From NCBI RefSeq assembly GCF_003813775.1, contig NZ_RPDH01000003.1, positions 248,001 through 312,000 of the forward strand: a DNA stretch of 64,000 bases, in the 5' to 3' direction. Numbering within the stretch: the first letter of the stretch is position 1; each line of letters starts with the position of its first letter. The notes under the pieces are model-generated. The model saw only the letters and a program-made list of their open reading frames with translations, was not told the DNA's origin and ran no database searches. The position numbers and the translations under genes are program-made. The DNA comes from Chitinophaga lutea (GTDB lineage: Bacteria > Bacteroidota > Bacteroidia > Chitinophagales > Chitinophagaceae). Shown here one piece after another: positions 58,850-64,000 of the stretch.

Positions 58850-61789
58850 ATGCAAGCCATCCGCTACATAATAATGCTGCTTTTTAGCCTGGGATTGTAC
58901 AGCACTGCGTGCGCACAAGGCCTGGTGATCCGCAATTATAATGTAAAGGATGGGCTTGCCAACGCTACCGTATATGCCGCCGTACAGGACCCGGAAGGGT
59001 TCATCTGGTTCGCCACCCCCACCGGCGTCAGCAAATTCGACGGCAAACGCTTCCGCAACTACACCAAAAAAGACGGCCTCACCGACAACGACGTCGTGAA
59101 ACTCGCGGCAGACTCCCGGGGAAGGGTATGGTTTTTCACCAATAACGGCAAACCTTCCTTCTACAGCCGCCATACGCTGCACAACGAGGAAAACGACACC
59201 AGCCTGCGTTTCAACAGCCGCAGCCATTACATGCAGTATGCCTTTGAAGACAAGGCCCGCGCCGTATGGTTCCTCAACACCGCCGGCCGCATCATCCAGT
59301 ACAATGGCCGGCAGATCGTGTACGACAAGCTGGGCGCCAAACAGGCCGACGTGCTCTGGCTGCTCAGTAAAGACAGCATCTTCAGGCCCCTCCAGCGGTA
59401 TTTTAACCTGCCCTCCGTCAAAGACAGCAACAACGTTAACCAGAAAATATTCCTCACCGCGCCGTACCCGCTAAAGGACCCGGACTTCGGGGAGCGTATC
59501 CGCAAATACCCCATCCTGCTCGCCGGCAACGTGGCGTATTCCTACACCTCCGGGGAAGTGATTCCCTTCCTCAAAGGCTCGGAGTGGGGGATCAACGAGG
59601 ATATCAGCAGCATCTGCACCGACCGCAACAACCTCTGGGTGGGCACCCAGCGGGCGCTCTACTATATCCGCGACTTCTTTAAAGGGGAGCGGAAGGTGAA
59701 CAAACTGCTGAGTAACCACTACATTACCGGCATCCTCAACGACCGCGATGGCAATATCTGGATCACCACCTACGGCGACGGGGTGTACCATATTCCCTTC
59801 AAACACTTTTATTTCGGGTACCTCGACAATACCAACGGGCTCTATTCCCATTCCGTGTTCAGTGTGTTCAAAGACCGCCGCAACGGGCTGCTGTACATCG
59901 GTGAAAACGCCGGGATGCTCAATATCATGAACGGCAACGGCAACATTTCCCGCCTTTCGCTCGACTCCACCGTGGGGCGCAACAGCGTGTTCGGGATCAT
60001 GGCCCTGCCGAAGGGGGAGGAAGTGGTGATCGGCACCGATAACGGCATTTACCAGTACGCCCCCGGCATGCGGCAACCCCGGCTGGTGATGAACATGCGC
60101 TCCATTAAAGATATGGACATCACTCCCTCCGGCAGGCTGCGGGTGGTGACCCGCAACAAACTCCTGACGGGTATCGACGCCAAAAACATCACCGACCTTG
60201 CCGGTCTCGAAACCCTGGTGTCGTCTGTGTCGTGCATCAACGATTCCGCTTATTACCTCGGTACCGGCGCCGGCCTGTACTACAGCAGCGGCCACCAGCC
60301 GCCGGTGCCCGTACAGCGCGACCCGCGGCTGGGCCAGAGCATCAAGGACCTGCAGTGGATCAACGGCTACCTCTGGGTAGGCACCAGCGACCAGGGGATT
60401 TTTGTGCTGAAAGACAACGAGATCGTGCGCCATTTCAAAACGAGCGACAACCTGGTCAGCGATATCTGCCAGCAATTATATTACGACGGGAAAGACCGGC
60501 TGTACGTAGCCACTAACCGCGGGGTGTCCGTCATCGACGCCAAAGAACGGGTGCTTATCCGTAACATCACGTCGAACGACGGGCTGATGAGCGACGACAT
60601 CCGGGGGCTCTGCCATTACGGCGACACCCTGTTTGTGGCCACCTCCAACGGCCTCTGTTACTTCTCCCGCGACCATATTCCCGTGGACACGGTGCCGCCC
60701 ACCGTGTACCTGAATGCCATCCGGTATGCGGACAGCAGCTTCCCGCCCAGGCCGCATTTTTCCCACCTCTACCAGCGCAAGGGCGCTCTGGAGGTGGAAT
60801 TCGGCGCCATCGCGTACGACCTGCCCGAACTGGTGGAATACCAGTACAACTTCTCCGGCGACACCACATCCGGCTGGGTGACCACCAAAAGCAACATCGT
60901 GCCGTACCCGCGCCTGCTGCCGGGAGATTACACCCTGCTGTTCCGGGCCCGCAAGTACAAAAGCGACTGGAGCGCCCCAGTGTCCATGCGCATTTCGATT
61001 TTGCCCCGGTGGTACCAGGAATGGTGGGCGAGGGCTATCCTTGTGGTGCTGGGTATCCTGGCTATATTATTGATTCTCAGGTATATCGTGGGCCGCATCA
61101 AAGGCGGGGAGAAGCGGAAAACCGAGTATAACCGGCGTATCGCCGAACTGGAAGCCAAGGCGCTGACCAACCAGATGAACCCGCATTTTATCTTTAACTC
61201 CCTCAATTCGGTGCAGCACCTGATCCTGGAGAAAGAGGAAAAGCAGGCCCTCAATTTCCTGGCGGACTTTGCCACCCTCATGCGCCAGATGCTCAACAAT
61301 TCCCGGAAGTCTTACATCTCGCTGGAGGAAGAGGTCGCTTTCCTGGCGCGGTACCTGGAACTGGAAAAAATACGTTTTGCCAATTCTTTCGTATATAAAT
61401 TCGAATTAAGCGATGAATTAAAGGAGTATACCGTGTATATCCCGCCCATGATCATACAGCCCATTCTCGAAAATGCGGTGAAGCACGGCCTGGCCCCTAA
61501 AAACGGCAGCGGGCACCTGCTGGTGCGGCTGGAGATGCATGGGGACCTGCTGTATTGTGCGGTGGACGACGACGGGATAGGCTGGGAACACGCCAATAAT
61601 ATCAAAAGCGGGAAGCTCGCCAAGCACGAATCCACCGCCCTGAGTGTTATTAGAGAAAGACTCCAGATTATTAAATCTTTTAATGGAAGCGTTGGAAAGT
61701 TAGAAATTATTGATAAATTTAAGTCTGGATTCGGCAACAAGGAAGGTACCTTGGTTGAAATCCTGATTCCCATTGTAAAGATGTTATGA
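58850..61789 (+). CDS. Propeller-type LytS-like sensor histidine kinase
   Basis: 979 residues. Signal peptide (QAIRYIIMLLFSLGLYSTACAQ), then two-component propeller repeats (FIWFATPTGVSKFDGKRF, NNLWVGTQRALYYIR, GYLWVGTSDQGIFVL) from about 25 to 650, a Y_Y_Y domain near 655-715, one membrane helix (728-749), a short coiled coil, the His_kinase domain with phosphoacceptor His780 in NPHFIFNSLNSVQ and a HATPase with QPILENAVKHG (871-881). Senses a periplasmic signal, probably a sugar; phosphorylates the LytTR protein made by the next gene, which overlaps by 4 bases. Confidence 0.92.
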   Translation: MQAIRYIIMLLFSLGLYSTACAQGLVIRNYNVKDGLANATVYAAVQDPEGFIWFATPTGVSKFDGKRFRNYTKKDGLTDNDVVKLAADSRGRVWFFTNNGKPSFYSRHTLHNEENDTSLRFNSRSHYMQYAFEDKARAVWFLNTAGRIIQYNGRQIVYDKLGAKQADVLWLLSKDSIFRPLQRYFNLPSVKDSNNVNQKIFLTAPYPLKDPDFGERIRKYPILLAGNVAYSYTSGEVIPFLKGSEWGINEDISSICTDRNNLWVGTQRALYYIRDFFKGERKVNKLLSNHYITGILNDRDGNIWITTYGDGVYHIPFKHFYFGYLDNTNGLYSHSVFSVFKDRRNGLLYIGENAGMLNIMNGNGNISRLSLDSTVGRNSVFGIMALPKGEEVVIGTDNGIYQYAPGMRQPRLVMNMRSIKDMDITPSGRLRVVTRNKLLTGIDAKNITDLAGLETLVSSVSCINDSAYYLGTGAGLYYSSGHQPPVPVQRDPRLGQSIKDLQWINGYLWVGTSDQGIFVLKDNEIVRHFKTSDNLVSDICQQLYYDGKDRLYVATNRGVSVIDAKERVLIRNITSNDGLMSDDIRGLCHYGDTLFVATSNGLCYFSRDHIPVDTVPPTVYLNAIRYADSSFPPRPHFSHLYQRKGALEVEFGAIAYDLPELVEYQYNFSGDTTSGWVTTKSNIVPYPRLLPGDYTLLFRARKYKSDWSAPVSMRISILPRWYQEWWARAILVVLGILAILLILRYIVGRIKGGEKRKTEYNRRIAELEAKALTNQMNPHFIFNSLNSVQHLILEKEEKQALNFLADFATLMRQMLNNSRKSYISLEEEVAFLARYLELEKIRFANSFVYKFELSDELKEYTVYIPPMIIQPILENAVKHGLAPKNGSGHLLVRLEMHGDLLYCAVDDDGIGWEHANNIKSGKLAKHESTALSVIRERLQIIKSFNGSVGKLEIIDKFKSGFGNKEGTLVEILIPIVKML

Positions 61790-62547
61790 GTATTATAAAA
61801 GCTGCCATTGTAGACGACGAGGTCCGCAACATTCATATCCTGCGAAACATACTGGAGAATTACTGCAAGGATGTAAAAGTGATAGGAGAAGCGCAAAATA
61901 TCCACGAGGCCGCTGAAATGATCAAGAATAACCCTATTGACGTTCTGTTTCTGGATATTGAGATGCCCCCACATAACGGTTTCCAGCTGTTGGAAATGTT
62001 CCCTGTCCTTAACTTTGAAGTGATCTTCATTACGGCATTCCAGGAGTATGCGCTACAGGCGATCAAATTTGCGGCATTGGACTACCTGCTCAAACCGATC
62101 AAGGTGAGCGAGGTGGAAGACGCGTTGGAAAAAGTGAAGCGCAGCAAAAAAGGCCGCCTCAACGAGCTGGCCTCGATCCTGAAGGACTACGTGAAAAATA
62201 ACGATAACGCCTTCTCCAAAATCGTTATCCCCGTCAACGACGGCTATAATGTCATCGACCTCAAAGACATCATTTACTGCGAAGCATTCGACAGCTACAC
62301 CAAAATCCAGCTCATCAACAACGTATCCCATCTCATCTCCAAGTCGCTCAAGGAGTATGAGGAAATGTTGTCGGACAAGGGTTTTTACCGCGTGCACAAG
62401 TCGTTCCTCATCAATATCCATCACATCGTGAAGATCATCAAGGGCCTCGGCACCGCCGTGATCATGAGCGACCAGAAGAATATCCCCATTTCCTCCCGTA
62501 AGAAAGACGAGTTTTTCACCCAGCTGAAAGGGGTCATCAACCTGTAA
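61786..62547 (+). CDS. LytTR-type response regulator
   Basis: 253 residues. Receiver domain with acidic pair VDDE (9-12), phospho-acceptor Asp57 in VLFLDIEMPPHNGF, Lys in LLKPIK; LytTR DNA-binding domain from about residue 150 (IVIPVNDGYNVIDLKDIIYCEAFDSYTKIQL, then FYRVHKSFLINIHHIVKIIKG). ATGA overlap with the kinase gene shows the pair works together. The target genes are not visible here. Confidence 0.93.
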   Translation: MSIIKAAIVDDEVRNIHILRNILENYCKDVKVIGEAQNIHEAAEMIKNNPIDVLFLDIEMPPHNGFQLLEMFPVLNFEVIFITAFQEYALQAIKFAALDYLLKPIKVSEVEDALEKVKRSKKGRLNELASILKDYVKNNDNAFSKIVIPVNDGYNVIDLKDIIYCEAFDSYTKIQLINNVSHLISKSLKEYEEMLSDKGFYRVHKSFLINIHHIVKIIKGLGTAVIMSDQKNIPISSRKKDEFFTQLKGVINL

Positions 62548-62703
62548 GCCCTTATTTTCACCTTTCGATTATTACCGTTAACGGACAATTTCTTGGCGTT
62601 TACCAAATGCCCTGTCGCCGCATTGGGTTATAGTCCTACATTAGAGTAGGGTTTTCATAGGATATATGGTCATTCCTGTACACAATACCGAAATGGCCAT
62701 AAG
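62548..62703. other. Non-coding stretch with two hairpins
   Basis: Contains CCTAC-ATTAGA-GTAGG (62635-62650) followed by four T, then a 9-bp inverted repeat ATGGTCATT / AATGGCCAT (from about 62666 to 62699, one G-U). No gene. It may hold a short RNA ending at the terminator 62704. Confidence 0.4.
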
Positions 62704-62731
62704 AAAAGCCCTCCGCCAGGAGGGCTTTTTT
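62704..62731 (+). terminator. Rho-independent terminator
   Basis: AAAAGCCCTCC / GGAGGGCTTTT with GCCA loop, then T-run. Ends the kinase/regulator operon or a short RNA upstream. Confidence 0.9.
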
Positions 62732-62778
62732 AATTGTATCAACCGTCTAACCGTATCGATGCGTTGGCGTTCAAATAA

Positions 62779-62807
62779 GAAGGCCACCCGAGAAGCGGGC
62801 GGCCTTC
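62779..62807 (-). terminator. Terminator of the DegP gene
   Basis: GAAGGCC-A-CCCG / CGGG-C-GGCCTTC with AGAAG loop and one mismatch. On the minus strand it is followed by TTATTTGA. Confidence 0.7.
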
Positions 62808-62843
62808 AATCCTAACCTATAAAACCTATATGAAAACACTTGA

Positions 62844-64000
62844 TTAAAAATCCACGGAATTGCTCAGGTCCAGGTCGTAATACAGGATATTACTGTACTG
62901 GTCGTTCGCATAAAAACCTTCCAGCCTCACTTTGTCTTTACCCTGCAATGCGTTTTTGAGGGCATCCACATTGGTCGTTTTGGCGCTGCCGGCTTTCAGT
63001 ATCACGAAACCGGGTTTCATGTTGGTCTGCTTTTTAATCAGCCCGCTGTTGATAGTGGTGACTACTACGCCGCCTTCTATCCCCATTTCCTTCGAATACC
63101 GTGTATTCAGCGATGAAAACTCAGCCCCCAGGTAGTCGAGTACACTTGGCTTCACAATGTCCGTATTCCCGTCGAGGTTCTTCAGAATTGCACTGGCCGT
63201 GTACTCTTTGTTGTTGCGCAAATAATTCACGCTCACTTTGTCACCTGGTTTGTATCGGCTGATCTGCTCCATCAACTCCGGAATCGAGGAGGTTTTCACG
63301 CCGTTTATCTTTGTAATGATGTCTCCTTCCTTGATGCCTGCTGCGGCTGCGGCGCCGGTGGCGGGTACGTTGAGCACCTTGATGCCTGCCAGGTCGCGGC
63401 TCATGCCGGCTGCTTCCAGTTCTTTTTCGCTCATGGTGTTCGGGTTCATGTATTCAATACCCAGGTAGGCGCGTTGTACGTTGCCGAATTTCATGAGGTC
63501 GTTCACCACTTTTTTCACCAGGTTCACGGGGATGGCGTAGGAATATCCTGCGTATGCGCCCGTGGGAGAGGCAATGGCCGCGTTGATACCGATCAGTTCG
63601 CCTGCGGTATTGATCAGCGCGCCGCCGCTGTTACCCTGGTTCACCGCCGCGTCCGTCTGGATGAACGATTCGATGGCGGAACGGCGATTGCGGGTGTTGA
63701 TGCCGATGGCGCGGCTTTTGGCGCTCACGATACCGGCCGTAACGGTGGTTTCCAGGTTCAGGGGATAACCTACCGCCAGCACCCACTGGCCTACCTGCAC
63801 ATCGTCCGAGTTACCATAGAGGAGGTAAGGCAGGCCTTTGGACTCTATTTTGATCACGGCCAGGTCAGTGTTCGGATCGGTGCCGATCACCTTCGCCGTG
63901 TAAGTTTTGTTGCTGCTGAGGGTCACGGAAATCTCATCCGCATCGTCTACCACGTGGTTATTGGTTACAATAAAACCGTCGTCGGAGATCAATACCCCTG
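62844..64000 (-). CDS. HtrA/DegP-type serine protease, C-terminal part
   Basis: At least 382 residues, continuing past the window edge; the visible part starts within the protease domain. Catalytic triad: His in IVTNNHVVDD, Asp in PNTDLAVIKIE and Ser in NQGNSGGALIN. Two PDZ domains follow (about 185-275, AYLGIEYMNPNTMSEKELEAAG, and about 290-380). Cuts misfolded periplasmic proteins and acts as chaperone. Missing: signal peptide and first strands. The frame continues to the end of the window without a stop. Confidence 0.9.
   Translation of the reverse strand, partial: GVLISDDGFIVTNNHVVDDADEISVTLSSNKTYTAKVIGTDPNTDLAVIKIESKGLPYLLYGNSDDVQVGQWVLAVGYPLNLETTVTAGIVSAKSRAIGINTRNRRSAIESFIQTDAAVNQGNSGGALINTAGELIGINAAIASPTGAYAGYSYAIPVNLVKKVVNDLMKFGNVQRAYLGIEYMNPNTMSEKELEAAGMSRDLAGIKVLNVPATGAAAAAGIKEGDIITKINGVKTSSIPELMEQISRYKPGDKVSVNYLRNNKEYTASAILKNLDGNTDIVKPSVLDYLGAEFSSLNTRYSKEMGIEGGVVVTTINSGLIKKQTNMKPGFVILKAGSAKTTNVDALKNALQGKDKVRLEGFYANDQYSNILYYDLDLSNSVDF

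Noticed and set aside
59471..60475. 334-codon minus-strand frame
   Set aside because: Opposite the sensor kinase propeller domain; no promoter or family features.

Overview
The window looks like a Bacteroidetes chromosome, most likely Chitinophagaceae and probably Chitinophaga. The signs are promoters of the Bacteroidetes type (TTTG, about 19 bases, TAnnTTTG), a propeller-type LytS sensor kinase with a LytTR regulator, an OmpP1/FadL porin, and few Shine-Dalgarno sites. It holds two unrelated parts: a large tailed prophage (1 to about 45.8 kb, left end outside the window) and host chromosome (about 45.8 to 64 kb).

Prophage layout. 1-13.8 kb is the early region, nearly all on the plus strand with 4-base ATGA overlaps. 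It has the C-terminal part of an SNF2 helicase, a DUF4373 replication protein, a DnaB-type helicase, an XRE regulator, two PD-(D/E)XK-like nucleases, three DNA methyltransferases, a cupin-like protein, ASCH, DUF551, DUF1643 and DUF4326 proteins and many small unknowns. 13.8-14.3 kb is non-coding and holds a promoter followed by a possible structured RNA. 14.3-24.3 kb is packaging and head (small and large terminase, portal, Mu F-like protein, probable scaffold, probable decoration protein, capsid, connectors, tail tube). 24.3-37.8 kb is tail: a tail assembly chaperone pair joined by a -1 frameshift at AAATTTC, tape measure, baseplate/tip proteins, a collar-domain fibre, a fibre carrying a secretion signal and a collagen-plus-beta-helix spike. 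Small membrane proteins, a possible one-piece spanin, a papain-like protein and an endolysin give the lysis region (34.8-39.6 kb). 39.6-45.7 kb is the lysogeny and accessory region: RelE/ParE-type toxin-antitoxin pair, two XRE regulators with palindromic operators, a SRAP protein and a tyrosine integrase. The integrase abuts the 3' end of a tRNA-Leu(CAG) gene, the likely attachment site.

Host part. dapD and a compact microviridin-type graspetide locus come first. The locus has two tiny precursor genes (50 and 59 codons) with a PFFAQFLE leader motif and TxKYPSDGDE core, followed by two ATP-grasp ligases resembling MdnB/MvdC and MdnC/MvdD. Next are a family 4 glycosyltransferase, a TsaC/Sua5 protein, a CCA-adding-type nucleotidyltransferase, a pRiA4b ORF-3-like acidic protein, miaA, a FadL-like porin, a Gly/Ser/Tyr-rich lipoprotein, proS, a sensor kinase/LytTR pair and the 3' part of an HtrA/DegP protease.

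The points most worth a second look are the graspetide locus, whose precursor genes are below normal ORF length cut-offs; four prophage promoters sharing a GGAATACA box exactly 8 bases upstream of the -7 element; the candidate RNA at 13.9 kb closed by a perfect 16-bp inverted repeat; the frameshift site; and the phased GTAC repeats at 40.4 kb. No rRNA, CRISPR array, insertion sequence or reverse transcriptase was seen.
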